Of a stretch of DNA of 15,836 bases, positions 1-9,136 are shown one piece after another. Numbering within the stretch: the stretch's first letter is position 1; each line of letters opens with the position of its first letter. The notes under the pieces are model-generated. The model made no database searches and was not told the origin of the DNA. It worked only from the letters and a program-made list of their open reading frames with translations. The DNA lies in assembly GCA_031255315.1 (NCBI GenBank), contig JAIRSS010000224.1, positions 1 to 15,836 of the forward strand, written 5' to 3'. The stretch is from Spirochaetaceae bacterium. Lineage in GTDB: Bacteria; Spirochaetota; Spirochaetia; Treponematales; Breznakiellaceae. Position numbers and translations under genes: made by a program.

Positions 1-102
1 AAATCCTGGGCAAATATGAAACGCGCTTTAATTGATATAATTCCAACTTGCGGAGATGCGCCTGCCGCAGTTTATCAATATTTTGGTGTTGATATTTCTT
101 AA
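1..102 (+). CDS. 3' end of an IS630-family transposase (partial)
   Basis: An open frame enters from the left edge and ends at TAA 100-102, giving the last 33 residues of a protein. It contains WANMKRALIDI followed by AAVYQYFGV. IS630/Tc1-type DDE transposases end with a similar segment: the catalytic glutamate region (NPIEK-W-ANMKR-LRD), then a helix and a short YF tail. The catalytic residues themselves lie outside the window. Base composition is clearly more AT-rich than the genes from 965 onward, which suits a mobile element. The element's right end should lie within a few tens of bases after the stop, but I cannot mark it without the left end. Whether the full copy is intact is unknown. 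Confidence 0.65.
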   Translation, partial: KSWANMKRALIDIIPTCGDAPAAVYQYFGVDIS

Positions 103-147
103 GCTAAAGCACTATACTATGGGACAGGTAACCGGGAACAAGAATTT

Positions 148-196
148 AAACCACCAAGCCGCCAAGGGCGGCAGCGCACAAAGGAACACGAAGAAA
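148..196. repeat. CACGAAG-type purine-rich intergenic repeat
   Basis: The sequence reads as a run of short units around the theme C-A-C/G-C/A-A-A-G: ACCACCAAG, CCGCCAAGG, then CGCACAAAGG and AACACGAAGAA. Similar 'accacgaaggacacgaagaa' stretches are familiar from intergenic regions of many unrelated bacterial genomes. Their function is not established as far as I know. No open frame explains it. It lies just downstream of the IS630 end. Confidence 0.4.
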
Positions 197-515
197 TGAA
201 TAAGCGGACCCATCCCCACGTACGCAGGACAATCAGGATTTTTGCGTTGCTGATGGTGCAAAAATCCACAAGCGCAACAGACTGCCCGGCGAGAGCGTCT
301 CTCACTGTATAGTTTTTCGTAATTTCCGGATCGGTGGTCTCTCCGGTTTTGCGGCCTTCCGCCATCGCCCGCGCCGGTATGACGGCAAAAGGGGTCCATT
401 TGTTCCAGGCAGCTTAACATGCCGTTCCCGGTTCCCCCGGAGAGACTGCCGGCAGGATTTGCTTCCCCGAAAAGTGCGCCTGACTGTCCGAATTCGCAGC
501 CCCGCAGCCGGTCCA

Positions 516-545
516 GAAAGCCTTTTATTCATAGCGAAGGCTTTC
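516..545. repeat. Perfect 9-bp inverted repeat (hairpin A)
   Basis: GAAAGCCTT (516-524) and AAGGCTTTC (537-545) are exact inverse complements around a 12-base loop. The hairpin sits two bases from a second, GC-rich hairpin (548-569). Neither is followed by a U-tract on either strand, so they are not typical terminators. The pair resembles the subterminal hairpins at ends of IS200/IS605-type elements, but no intact transposase is next to them. Confidence 0.5.
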
Positions 546-547
546 AT

Positions 548-569
548 ACACCGCCCTTCAGGGCGGTGT
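548..569. repeat. Perfect 9-bp GC-rich hairpin (hairpin B), possible IS200/IS605 right end
   Basis: ACACCGCCC (548-556), loop TTCA, GGGCGGTGT (561-569): nine paired bases with a tetraloop. On the minus strand it lies about 50 bases after the stop of the possible tnpB-like remnant (621-812) and just before hairpin A. In IS200/IS605 and tnpB-only elements a strong hairpin lies near the right end, shortly after tnpB, and also forms part of the omega RNA. That order fits, but it is an inference. A simple transcript-end hairpin is the alternative. Confidence 0.4.
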
Positions 570-620
570 TGTTGATTCCTTCGGCCATTTCCCCCAGTAC
601 ACCGGGCTTATAAAGCAGCA

Positions 621-812
621 TTAATCGCTCTGTTTTATCATCCGAGCCTGAGCTTCAGTAAACCCATCGGCGCTAAAGACGCAACGGCGTTTCTCCCGGC
701 AGGAACCCCAGCCGTCGCCGCAGACATGACGGCGTTCCAGCTTCCCAACGCCCAAAACATCAACTTCCGCGCCGCCGTCCGCAGCACCCCAGATCCCTTC
801 CCCCAGTATCAA
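621..812 (-). pseudogene. Possible tnpB C-terminal remnant
   Basis: This minus-strand frame has no proper start; a TTG is the only candidate at its 5' limit. It runs about 60 residues to TAA 621-623. Near the end it contains a Cys-Gly-Asp-Gly stretch followed by a charged tail ending in KQSD. That recalls the 'ACGD...KQE' tail after the zinc ribbon of many TnpB proteins. None of the TnpB catalytic or zinc-ribbon residues can be seen upstream. Together with hairpin B downstream it could be the 3' stub of an IS200/IS605-like element, but chance is not excluded. Confidence 0.2.
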
Positions 813-930
813 GTACCAAAGGCCGCTGGTTTTCGGGAGAAACCGGCTTTATTCTGTAACGCCCCGCAGCCTGCGGAGAGGCCGCGGTACAGCGGTTCCC
901 GGACGATGACCCGCGGGAGGTATCCTCTTG

Positions 931-950
931 TCCCCTCCCGCCTAAGGGGA
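931..950 (+). promoter_or_regulatory. Hairpin that buries the uvrA ribosome binding site
   Basis: TCCCCT (931-936) pairs exactly with AGGGGA (945-950) across an 8-base loop. The second arm is the purine-rich Shine-Dalgarno-like segment (TAAGGGGAG, 943-951) just ahead of the uvrA start codons. If it forms in the mRNA it would limit ribosome access. A weaker hairpin (864-868 with 872-876) lies upstream. Confidence 0.35.
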
Positions 951-964
951 GTATGCTCTTGCTC

Positions 965-3907
965 ATGGAAAAACTAATCATCAAGGGGGCCAGGGAACAC
1001 AATCTGAAGAACATCGATCTGGAGCTTCCCCGGGATAAGCTGATCGTCATTTCCGGCCTTTCGGGATCGGGAAAAAGTTCCCTGGCGTTTGACACCATTT
1101 TCGCCGAAGGGCAGCGGCGTTACGTTGAGAGCCTTTCCGCCTACGCCCGGCAGTTTTTAGGCCGTATGGATAAGCCCGATCTGGACTATATTGAGGGGCT
1201 TTCCCCGGCCATTTCCATAGAACAAAAAACCACCCACCGCAACCCCCGGTCTACCGTGGGGACCGTAACGGAAATCTACGATTACTACCGCCTCCTCTAT
1301 GCCCGGATAGGAACCCCCCACTGTCCCCGGTGCGGGCGGGAAATCCGGGAACAGCCGGTGGATTCGATCATTGATACCATCCTGAGCATGGGGGAAGGGA
1401 CGCGGATACAGCTTTTGGCCCCGGTGATACGGGGAAAGAAGGGGGAACACCAGAAGATCATTGAGGACGCCAAAAAAGCGGGGTTTGCCCGCGCCCGGAT
1501 AGACGGGATTCTCGTGAACCTGGACGATGAAGGGGCGATCAAACTGGACAAACAGAAGAAACATACGATAGAAATCGTGGTGGACCGCTTGGTCATCGGG
1601 CCGGACATCCGGTCCCGGCTTGCCGAATCCGTGGAGGCCGCCCTGGAAGCCGCAGACGGCGTCATGCTGGCCCTGGTGAGCGAGGAAGCGGGAAAGGGGG
1701 GCCGCCCTCCCGCCGGACCGCCCGATCCGACGTCCCCTGTTCATCATACAGAGAAAAAGAACACGGAGTATTTCTTCTCCCAGAAAAACGCCTGCCCTGA
1801 CTGCGGCGTCTCCATACCGGAGCTTCAGCCCCGGCTTTTCTCCTTCAACAATCCCTATGGGGCCTGCCCGTCCTGTTCGGGCCTGGGGGCCAAGCTGGAA
1901 TTCGACCCGGATCTGGTTATCCCCAACCGGGGCCTGTCCTTCAACGAGGGGGGGGTGGTTCCCTATAACCCCGATTCGGCCTGGCACCGGAGCCGGTTCG
2001 AGAGCCTGGCCAAACACTACAAATTCAGCCTGGACGCCCCCCTCAGGAGCCTCCCCAAACGGGTGATGGACGCGATGCTGTACGGCAGCAAAGAAGAAAT
2101 CAAGATAAAATATGAAAACCGGGACAGGACGGGCCGGTTTGAATACCAGTCCCGGTTCCCCGGCATCCTGGAGGACCTGCGCCGCCGCTACCTTGAAACC
2201 CAGTCGCCGGGCGTCAAGGAATGGCTTGAGAAATTCATGAGCCAGAAGCCCTGCGAGGACTGCGGGGGAAAACGGCTCAAGAGCGAAGCCCTAGGGGTAA
2301 CCGTTGGGAAGGGAAGCGGCGCGCGGAATATCTGGGAACTTTCCAGCCTTTCCGTGGCGGATTCCTTGAAGTTTTTCGAGACCGCTACATTAACCCAGAC
2401 CGAACAGAAAATCGCCGGCCAAATACTGAAAGAGATAAGCGCCCGCCTGGGTTTTATGAAGAACGTGGGGCTGGATTACCTTACCCTGGAGCGGAAGTCC
2501 GCCACCTTGTCCGGCGGGGAGGCCCAGCGTATACGCCTTGCCACCCAGATCGGATCGAGCCTGGTGGGGGTCCTCTACATCCTGGACGAGCCGTCTATCG
2601 GGCTTCACCAGCGGGACAACCAGCGGCTTATCGACACGCTGGTGTACCTCCGCAACCTGGGGAACACCCTCATCGTGGTGGAGCATGACGAACAGACCTT
2701 GAGAACCGCGGACTACATCGTGGACCTTGGGCCCGGCGCGGGGGTGCACGGCGGGAACGTCGTGGCCCAGGGGACCCCGAAAGAGGTGATGAAGGCGGTG
2801 GAAAGCCTTACCGGGCGCTACCTTGCCGGGACCCTGTTCATGGAGATTCCCCGGGAGCGCCGGAAAGGGAACGGGCATTTCCTCCGGCTCTCCGGCGTTA
2901 CGGAACATAACCTGAAAAATATTGATGTTGAGATACCCCTGGGGCTGTTCACCTGTATAACCGGGGTTTCCGGGTCCGGGAAATCGACTCTTCTTTCGGA
3001 TGTGCTGTATCCCGCGCTGGCGAACCGGCTCCACAACTCCACCCATCCTGAAGGAGCGTACCGGGATATTGAGGGGATGGAGTTCATCGACAAGGTTATT
3101 GACATCGATCAGAGCCCCATCGGAAGGACCCCCCGGTCAAATCCGGCGACCTACGTGGGGGTGTTTACTCCCATACGGGACCTGTTCGCCGGCCTCCCCG
3201 AGGCCAAGATGCGGGGCTATAAACCGGGGCGTTTTTCTTTCAACGTCCGGGGCGGCAGGTGCGAAAACTGCCAGGGGGACGGAACCATCAAGATCGAGAT
3301 GAATTTCCTCCCCGACGTGTACATCACCTGTGATGTGTGTCATGGTCAGCGGTTCAATAAGGAAACCCTGGAAATCCGGTATAAAGGAAAGAACATCGCC
3401 GATGTGCTGGATATGACCATAGAGGAAGCGGCGGCTTTCTTCGCCCCGATTCCTCAGATAGCCCGGAAGATGGATACCCTTTTGTCGGTGGGCCTGGGGT
3501 ACGTCAAGCTCGGCCAGTCCGCCCTGACCCTTTCCGGCGGGGAGGCCAAGCGGGTCAAGCTGGCCCTGGAACTGTCCAAACGCTCCACCGGCAAGACCCT
3601 GTATATCCTGGACGAACCCACTACGGGCCTGCACTTTGCGGATGTGAAGCAGCTTATGGAGGTGATTCAGCGTCTGGCGGATCAGGGGAACACGGTGGTG
3701 ATGATCGAACACAACCTGGATGTGCTCCTTCAGGCGGACCGTCTGATAGACCTGGGGCCGGAGGGCGGGGACCGGGGCGGCGCCGTGATTACCACCGGGA
3801 CCCCTGAGGAAGTCGCCGTTTTTCCCGGGTCTCATACCGGCGTATACGTCAAAGAGGCGCTGGAAAGGAGCCGGAACCGCCGGCGCGGCAGATCCCGGCG
3901 CACATGA
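965..3907 (+). CDS. uvrA: UvrABC excinuclease subunit A (DNA damage recognition ATPase)
   Basis: UvrA scans DNA as a dimer, loads UvrB at bulky lesions and uses two ABC ATPase modules. The 980-residue protein has the complete plan. Walker A I is GLSGSGKS at residues 31-38. Zinc cysteine pairs lie at 277/280 and 301/304. Signature I, LSGGEAQR, is at 515, followed by Walker B LYILDEP. Walker A II is GVSGSGKS at 667, a second zinc module has C766, C769, C789 and C792, and signature [10 protein letters not shown], is at 856 with its LDEP. ATG 965 is chosen because [16 protein letters not shown] matches the family N-terminus. ATG 953 adds four residues and is possible, since neither start has ideal spacing from AGGGGAG. 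A Gly/Pro-rich insert of about 20 residues (241-261) before the first zinc module makes it longer than the 940-residue E. coli protein. The stop overlaps the next gene by four bases. Confidence 0.97.
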   Translation: MEKLIIKGAREHNLKNIDLELPRDKLIVISGLSGSGKSSLAFDTIFAEGQRRYVESLSAYARQFLGRMDKPDLDYIEGLSPAISIEQKTTHRNPRSTVGTVTEIYDYYRLLYARIGTPHCPRCGREIREQPVDSIIDTILSMGEGTRIQLLAPVIRGKKGEHQKIIEDAKKAGFARARIDGILVNLDDEGAIKLDKQKKHTIEIVVDRLVIGPDIRSRLAESVEAALEAADGVMLALVSEEAGKGGRPPAGPPDPTSPVHHTEKKNTEYFFSQKNACPDCGVSIPELQPRLFSFNNPYGACPSCSGLGAKLEFDPDLVIPNRGLSFNEGGVVPYNPDSAWHRSRFESLAKHYKFSLDAPLRSLPKRVMDAMLYGSKEEIKIKYENRDRTGRFEYQSRFPGILEDLRRRYLETQSPGVKEWLEKFMSQKPCEDCGGKRLKSEALGVTVGKGSGARNIWELSSLSVADSLKFFETATLTQTEQKIAGQILKEISARLGFMKNVGLDYLTLERKSATLSGGEAQRIRLATQIGSSLVGVLYILDEPSIGLHQRDNQRLIDTLVYLRNLGNTLIVVEHDEQTLRTADYIVDLGPGAGVHGGNVVAQGTPKEVMKAVESLTGRYLAGTLFMEIPRERRKGNGHFLRLSGVTEHNLKNIDVEIPLGLFTCITGVSGSGKSTLLSDVLYPALANRLHNSTHPEGAYRDIEGMEFIDKVIDIDQSPIGRTPRSNPATYVGVFTPIRDLFAGLPEAKMRGYKPGRFSFNVRGGRCENCQGDGTIKIEMNFLPDVYITCDVCHGQRFNKETLEIRYKGKNIADVLDMTIEEAAAFFAPIPQIARKMDTLLSVGLGYVKLGQSALTLSGGEAKRVKLALELSKRSTGKTLYILDEPTTGLHFADVKQLMEVIQRLADQGNTVVMIEHNLDVLLQADRLIDLGPEGGDRGGAVITTGTPEEVAVFPGSHTGVYVKEALERSRNRRRGRSRRT

Positions 3908-6900
3908 AATTTCCCGTTCTCTTTCGTGAGGGGCTGCATCTTATTCCGCTCCTTCTCAGCCTTGCCCTGGCGGTTCCGGCGTTTGGTCAGGAGACCGCGG
4001 GCGGCGATACGCCGCCCGCCGCCCTGCCGGAAGTTCCGCCGGAAACCGGCGGAGAAACGCCGGGGGACAGGGCCGGTTCGGAGGAACCCGCCGGGGAGGA
4101 GCCGTCGGCAGATCCGTTGGAAGAGCCGGCAGAAGAACTATCGCCGGAAGACCGCATACTGGAACTGGACATCAAAACCTCAACGCTGAACGAGCTGGCC
4201 CGATGGTGCCGGACGCTTGGCTTGAGCGAGGGAGGGGGCCGGGAGGATTTGGCGAACCGCCTGCGGGATTACTACGATCTTAATCGCCCCCCGGGAGCGC
4301 AGCAGGACGAAGCCGCCGGGCCGTCAAATAAAAAAACTATCATTATAGAGTCCGCCCGGAGTACCGAATACTTTACTCTGGAAGCGGTGGACGAGGAATA
4401 CGCCCGGCTGCGCGGGGATGTGCTGGTTACGCTTAAAGACGGGGAGGCCGTGCACCGTATCCAGGCGTGGGAAATCCTGTATAACCGGACACGGAACATC
4501 CTGTCCGCATCGGGAGGGGTGGAGTACATAAAGGAAGACGGGGATACCACGGAAACATACCGGGGAGAATCCATTGTGGTCAACCTGGATGACTGGTCCA
4601 GCGTTTTCATGGACAGCGTTTCAGAGCGTTCCGTTACCGGCGAAGAGACGGTCTACCGGTTTTCGGGAACCCTGATTACCCGGAACGATGAGGAAGTAAC
4701 CATTCTTACCCGGTCTGAAATCACCACCGGCGGTTCTGAGGAATCCTACTGGTCAATAAACGCCTCCAAGCTGTGGCTGCTTCCCGGGTCCGACTGGGCT
4801 GTCTTCAACGCGATCCTGAAAGTTGGGAACATCCCGGTGCTCTATATTCCCTATTTCTTTTATCCCGCCAGCGAGATGATCTTCCACCCCGTATTGGGAA
4901 CCCGGTCGAGGGAAGGAAATTTTGTTCAGACCACCACGTATATTTTAGGCCGGCCCCAGGCAACATCGTCTTCCGAAAGTTCCCTCACGAAAATCCTGGG
5001 GAACAGCGCGAGCAATGAAAAAATCCGGGAGGGATTATTCCTGCGGAGTACCGGCAAGAAAGCTGTGGACCCCAACGATACCCGGCTTTCCATTTTAGCG
5101 GACTGGTATGCCAATATGGGGGGCTATCTGGGAACCGAAGCGGTGTTCCCCCGGAAGGGCGTCCTGGGGGCCCAGACCCTATCCGCGGGAATGGGATTTA
5201 CCCGGAATATTTACCGTATTGAGCCGGGTAACTTTTTTTCCCCCTTCTCGTCCTATGTCAGTTCCAGCGAGTGGAATACCTCCCGGCTGTTTTCTATTGA
5301 CGTGCCGTTCCGCTACCGGCTGAAAGCCGAAGGCTCCCTTTCGGGAACCTACGGTTCTTTGAACTGGAACTTTCCCTTTTATTCGGACCGGTATGTCAAC
5401 CGCGATTTTCTGAACCGGTCCGAGGAAATGGATTGGGTTAAGCTGCTGAAAGATGGAGCGGAAATCCCGGAAGATGAGTATCTTTCCCAGTATTTGGGTT
5501 CCTATAGCTGGCAGCTAACGGGCGCCATCACGCCGAAAGTAACGGCCCTGAACCCCTACATTTCAAGCCTGTCGGTTTCCAATATATCCAGTTCGGTTTT
5601 ATTCGGGAGCCGGGATGTTTCCCTCGCCGGCGCCGCAAACGGGCCTCTGCCGCACTCGTCACCGGATAATTCTTTCTTTTACCCGGATAAGCTGACCATC
5701 CTTTCCTTCAGCGCTTCTGTCCAGGGAAGCCCGCTGCAAATACCCGCGGCGCCCCGGACGAATCCGCAGACCAGCCAAACAAACCCCGGCCAGGCTGAAA
5801 CGCCGGAGGATCCCTTTAAAGACATCGGCGTACCCCGTTCCCCCTGGGCGGTTCCGGAACAGGACGAGGCGGCGGGAACAGGCGCGGCCCCCTATCGACT
5901 CGCGCCGCCGGTTTTAAGCCAGAAGTTCGATCTTCCCCGGCTCGGCAGTTCCCAGTTTTCGATAGATTACCGGTTCAGTCCCGCCGGGGCGTCGGAACTT
6001 CAGTTCCGGTCTAACCAGACAAATTGGCCCGCCAGGGAGGATGTGGACTGGAAAGACGCTTCTTCCATCCTTACATCCCTGAGAACCGACGGGGGCGTTA
6101 CGTTTACCGTGAAAGACGCCGGTACGAGCGCGTATACCTCTTCATTCAGGGTGTACGGGAACGCCGCCTGGCAGGGCTATTCTTTTATAAACGAGGAAGC
6201 CGAAGAATACGATACCCAGACGGAACGGGACAACGCGCAGCGGCGGGTAAACGCCTCCACCCTGTTTACCACTTCCGCCGAAAGCATCACGACGGTTAAG
6301 CCCTTCTTCCGAAGTTCCATCTGGGGCAATACCAATGTGCAGTACACCCTGCGGGGGCTGGTGGCAAAATCGGTGTTTAACGATTCCATAGACGACCCCG
6401 CCTGGGATATTGAATGGGGCGAATGGCACCGGGATAAACTGGACGCCCACCAGCTTCAGGCGAATATTAACGCATCGGTGTTTGATAAACAGCAAACCCT
6501 GTCCTTGGCGTCGGACCTGCCGCCTGAACAAAACACGCTTTCCGGCAGCGCCACCATCAGGGCGTGGATTTCCGAAACCTCCGCCAGCCAGAAAATCATC
6601 AGCCCTTTTGAGGAAGACCGGAAATTTGAACCTTTTTCGTTTTCAGAGACGATAAAATTTGCGGAAAATTATACCGCCCAGCAGCGTTTTACCTATGACC
6701 CGGAGCTTAACGAATTTACCAGCATGACATCTTCCCTTACCCTGAACAAATTTACCGCGAATTTCAACGCCGGCCGTTTCCGGCCCTATATACTCATTCC
6801 CGGCCAGGGATGGATACAGGACGCCGCGGCCCCGGAAAAATTGAACCCCCGTGATATAAAGATGAATTACGCGGCGGCCTTTGAGAAGAAAGGATTATGG

Positions 6901-7392
6901 AATAACCGGCTTTCTTTTTCGGTTGTTCCCAGCAGCACCCTGACATTCGATCTCCAGCGGTATACGTATTCAGAATTGAATTTTTCCCTGGGCTTTAAGA
7001 TAAGCTTTTCGAAGTTTCTGGATTTTGAACTGAGCACGTCCTCCCAGAACCAGGTTATCATGCGGTACTTGCAGGACCTCCCGTTTATTGACCTTCCAGA
7101 ACCGATGCCGGGGGAGCGGAATTTCTTTGTAGACCTCCTCAACTCGTTCCGGTTTGACGACGAGCAACTGCGGCGGGAATCGGGATTCAAGCTGAAATCC
7201 TTCCGCTTCGCCCTGACCCACCACCTTGGGGACTGGACCGCTAAATTGGACTGGACTATTTCCCCCTATCTCCCCACGGGATCGCAAAGCTATCAATTCA
7301 ACAACACGATTTCTTTCCTGGTCCAATGGACCCCTATCACCGAGATAAAGACGGACATTTATTATAACAAGGATGTTCTTGAGGTACGGTAA
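3904..7392 (+). CDS. LptD/OstA-like outer-membrane assembly protein
   Basis: The 1162-residue product starts with a signal peptide (residues 1-28, Ala-Phe-Gly before the likely cut). An acidic, Pro/Glu-rich linker follows (about 30-85), then a SAP-like helix pair (about 90-125) and an OstA/LptA-like beta domain (about 145-300, starting at [12 protein letters not shown]). The rest is a long C-terminal region rich in aromatic beta strands, typical of an outer-membrane barrel. In Gram-negatives LptD places lipopolysaccharide in the outer leaflet. Treponemes are thought to lack LPS, so another glycolipid is the likelier cargo (inference). It is much longer than E. coli LptD (784) and has one cysteine, C102, so the LptD disulfides cannot form. 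Its ATG overlaps the uvrA stop (ATGA) and no Shine-Dalgarno is evident, so translation is probably coupled. The uvrA-lptD order matches T. pallidum TP0514-TP0515 as I recall it. Confidence 0.8.
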   Translation: MKFPVLFREGLHLIPLLLSLALAVPAFGQETAGGDTPPAALPEVPPETGGETPGDRAGSEEPAGEEPSADPLEEPAEELSPEDRILELDIKTSTLNELARWCRTLGLSEGGGREDLANRLRDYYDLNRPPGAQQDEAAGPSNKKTIIIESARSTEYFTLEAVDEEYARLRGDVLVTLKDGEAVHRIQAWEILYNRTRNILSASGGVEYIKEDGDTTETYRGESIVVNLDDWSSVFMDSVSERSVTGEETVYRFSGTLITRNDEEVTILTRSEITTGGSEESYWSINASKLWLLPGSDWAVFNAILKVGNIPVLYIPYFFYPASEMIFHPVLGTRSREGNFVQTTTYILGRPQATSSSESSLTKILGNSASNEKIREGLFLRSTGKKAVDPNDTRLSILADWYANMGGYLGTEAVFPRKGVLGAQTLSAGMGFTRNIYRIEPGNFFSPFSSYVSSSEWNTSRLFSIDVPFRYRLKAEGSLSGTYGSLNWNFPFYSDRYVNRDFLNRSEEMDWVKLLKDGAEIPEDEYLSQYLGSYSWQLTGAITPKVTALNPYISSLSVSNISSSVLFGSRDVSLAGAANGPLPHSSPDNSFFYPDKLTILSFSASVQGSPLQIPAAPRTNPQTSQTNPGQAETPEDPFKDIGVPRSPWAVPEQDEAAGTGAAPYRLAPPVLSQKFDLPRLGSSQFSIDYRFSPAGASELQFRSNQTNWPAREDVDWKDASSILTSLRTDGGVTFTVKDAGTSAYTSSFRVYGNAAWQGYSFINEEAEEYDTQTERDNAQRRVNASTLFTTSAESITTVKPFFRSSIWGNTNVQYTLRGLVAKSVFNDSIDDPAWDIEWGEWHRDKLDAHQLQANINASVFDKQQTLSLASDLPPEQNTLSGSATIRAWISETSASQKIISPFEEDRKFEPFSFSETIKFAENYTAQQRFTYDPELNEFTSMTSSLTLNKFTANFNAGRFRPYILIPGQGWIQDAAAPEKLNPRDIKMNYAAAFEKKGLWNNRLSFSVVPSSTLTFDLQRYTYSELNFSLGFKISFSKFLDFELSTSSQNQVIMRYLQDLPFIDLPEPMPGERNFFVDLLNSFRFDDEQLRRESGFKLKSFRFALTHHLGDWTAKLDWTISPYLPTGSQSYQFNNTISFLVQWTPITEIKTDIYYNKDVLEVR

Positions 7393-7418
7393 ACGGGGGC
7401 TGGCGGCCGTGAAGTACC

Positions 7419-7442
7419 ACCCGCTGGTTATTTAACGCGGGT
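7419..7442 (+). terminator. Hairpin after the lptD-like gene, possible transcript end
   Basis: ACCCGC (7419-7424) pairs with GCGGGT (7437-7442), and GTT/AAC adds inner pairs in the 12-base loop. It lies 27 bases after the stop codon. No U-tract follows, so intrinsic termination is doubtful; RNA 3'-end protection is an alternative. Confidence 0.3.
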
Positions 7443-7507
7443 TCAATACCGTCCGGTGTACGTGCGGCAGCTATACGCCCGCTCCTCCCGCCGCCGGCGG
7501 TTGAGAT

Positions 7508-7546
7508 AAAAAACCCGGGATTAGAGTCCCAAGCCTCCAAGCCCGG
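7508..7546 (-). terminator. Candidate intrinsic terminator of the lysS operon
   Basis: Read on the minus strand, CCGGG (7546-7542) can pair with CCCGG (7519-7515). One G and a run of six T (7513-7508) follow. The stem is only five pairs with a long loop, and a competing GGGA/TCCC stem exists, so the fold is weak. The U-tract 60 bases after the lysS stop is the best argument. Confidence 0.35.
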
Positions 7547-7572
7547 CTTTATACCGCCTGATTTTCACCTGT

Positions 7573-9078
7573 TCACGGCTTCATCGTGGGGAAGAGTATC
7601 ACGTCTCGTATGGAATACGAGTTGGTCAAAAACATGACGATCCGGTCGATGCCTATCCCCATGCCGCCGGTAGGGGGCATACCTACCTCCAAGCTGGAAA
7701 TAAAGTCCTCGTCCAACTGGTACGCCTCATCATCCCCCAGTTCCCGTTCCTTTGCCTGCTGTTTGAACCGTTCCGCCTGAACAATGGGATCGTTCAGTTC
7801 CGAATAGGCGTTGGCAATTTCCCGGCCGTATACAAAGGCTTCAAACCGTTCGGTCATGGACGGATCCCCGGGCTTTTCCTTCGTCAGGGGGGAAATATCC
7901 GTGGGGTAGTCGATGATAAAGACCGGTTGTATCAGATGCGCCTCGGCGAACTTCTCAAAGGCCGCGTTTAAGACGTCCCCTTTGGTGCAGTCCGCCAGCT
8001 TTTTCTTGAGCTGGTCCGTAAGGCCGCAGGCGGAGGCCAATTCCCGGGCCGCCTCATCCCCCGTTACCGCGGCAAAATCCGGGCCGCCGTATTCCTTTAC
8101 CGCGTCTATCATCGTAAGCCGGCGCCAGGGCGCGGCAAATTCCAGGTCCGTATCCTGATAGCGCACGGTGGTAGAACCGGTGATTTTACGGGCCAGCCAG
8201 GAGATCAGATTTTCGCACAACTCCATCATATCGCGGTAATCCGCATACGCCTGGTACAGTTCCAGCATGGTGAATTCAGGATTATGCCGGATGTCTATCC
8301 CCTCGTTGCGGAAATTCTTCCCCATGTCGTAGACCCGCTCCATGCCGCCCACGATGCAGCGTTTAAGGTACAGCTCCGTGGCAATGCGGAGGTACAACTG
8401 CATATTCAGGGTGTTGGACCGGGTAATGAACGGCCGGGCCGCGGCCCCGGACGCAATAGTCGAAAGAATAGGAGTCTCTACCTCAAGGTAGTCCCGCTCG
8501 TTAAGGTATTCCCGGACGGCGGCGATGATTCCGGCGCGTTTCCTGAACGTCTCAAACGATTCAGGGTTCATAATCAGGTCCAGGTAACGCCGCCGGTACC
8601 GGACCTCTATATCTTTAAGGCCGTGGTACTTTTCGGGCAGCGGCTCCAGGGCTTTTGCGAGCAGGGTAACCGAGGCGGCGTACACGGAAATTTCCCCCCG
8701 CCGGGTCTTGGCCGCCGTACCGGTAACGCCGATGAAGTCCCCAATATCGCAGGTCTTTAGGTCCCGGTACGCTTCGTCCCCCAGGCGGGCGGCGTTGAGG
8801 TACAGTTGAATCCGCCCGTCCCGGTCCTGAAGGTCGATGAACGCCGCTTTTCCTATGTCCCGAAAAGCCATGACGCGGCCCGCTACAGATACTTCCTGAT
8901 GCTCGAATTCCTCAAAGCGGTCTTTGATTTCCCCGGAATGATGGGTCTGCTTGAATTTTACGATAGAAAAAGGATTCTTCCCCGCGCGCTTCAATGCGGC
9001 GAGCTTCTCCCGGCGTATCCGCGCCTGCTCAGAATAATCGTTGTTTTCAGGCGGTTCTTGTGCGGTTATATCGTCCAT
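7573..9078 (-). CDS. lysS: Class II lysyl-tRNA synthetase
   Basis: The enzyme charges tRNA-Lys with lysine in the cytosol. The 501-residue protein is close to the E. coli LysS length (505). An OB-fold anticodon-binding domain spans about 62-140. The class II catalytic core follows with a GAAARPFIT segment near 211-219, motif 2 (NFRNEG near 255-260, then HNPEFTMLE) and motif 3 (GIGIDR at 474-479, then IRDVILFP). ATG 9078 is chosen because MDDITAQ...IRREKLAALK fits the family N-terminus. A GTG at 9132 would add 18 residues without homology or a ribosome binding site. The Shine-Dalgarno before 9078 is weak. It is the last gene of the minus-strand block, 117 bases after rsmG. Class II is notable because T. 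pallidum and Borrelia are reported to use a class I enzyme. Confidence 0.95.
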   Translation of the reverse strand: MDDITAQEPPENNDYSEQARIRREKLAALKRAGKNPFSIVKFKQTHHSGEIKDRFEEFEHQEVSVAGRVMAFRDIGKAAFIDLQDRDGRIQLYLNAARLGDEAYRDLKTCDIGDFIGVTGTAAKTRRGEISVYAASVTLLAKALEPLPEKYHGLKDIEVRYRRRYLDLIMNPESFETFRKRAGIIAAVREYLNERDYLEVETPILSTIASGAAARPFITRSNTLNMQLYLRIATELYLKRCIVGGMERVYDMGKNFRNEGIDIRHNPEFTMLELYQAYADYRDMMELCENLISWLARKITGSTTVRYQDTDLEFAAPWRRLTMIDAVKEYGGPDFAAVTGDEAARELASACGLTDQLKKKLADCTKGDVLNAAFEKFAEAHLIQPVFIIDYPTDISPLTKEKPGDPSMTERFEAFVYGREIANAYSELNDPIVQAERFKQQAKERELGDDEAYQLDEDFISSLEVGMPPTGGMGIGIDRIVMFLTNSYSIRDVILFPTMKP

Positions 9079-9136
9079 ACCGGTTACTGTATCCGGGATA
9101 ATCCGCGCCTGTCTATGGCCGCGCTGGCGCACGCAG

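Larger units (their letters stand above)
103..952. other. 850-base region without an intact gene; insertion-sequence debris
   Basis: No open frame here has both a good start and recognisable homology. The stretch lies between the IS630 end and uvrA. It holds a purine-rich repeat (148-196), a possible decayed minus-strand coding remnant (about 230-395), two adjacent hairpins (516-569), a possible tnpB C-terminal remnant on the minus strand (621-812) and a hairpin over the uvrA ribosome binding site. I found no tRNA and no convincing sigma-70-type promoter. The best minus-10 candidate, TATCAT at 636-641, has no matching minus-35. Confidence 0.6.
7393..7572. other. Convergent intergenic region between lptD-like gene and lysS
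   Basis: This 180-base stretch separates the plus-strand pair from the minus-strand operon. It contains one clear hairpin (7419-7442), a 10-base palindrome CCGCCGGCGG (7491-7500) and a possible minus-strand terminator (7508-7546). No convincing gene is present. A 67-codon minus-strand frame here has no recognisable homology. Confidence 0.6.

Noticed and set aside
112..420. Minus-strand 102-codon frame ending in a hydrophobic segment
   Set aside because: The hydrophobic tail is only the CACGAAG-type repeat read in one frame; the upstream part shows no protein-like pattern in this frame.
1157..2017. Minus-strand open frame of 286 codons opposite uvrA
   Set aside because: Fully antisense to the conserved uvrA sequence, with no recognisable motif or ribosome binding site.
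7440..7490. Similarity of GCCGCACGTAC (minus strand) to a group II intron segment after the reverse transcriptase gene
   Set aside because: Only about 11 bases match, domain V is not seen, and no reverse transcriptase lies nearby.
9079..9132. GTG 9132 as an earlier lysS start
   Set aside because: The 18 extra residues have no family similarity and no Shine-Dalgarno precedes it; ATG 9078 fits the LysS N-terminus.
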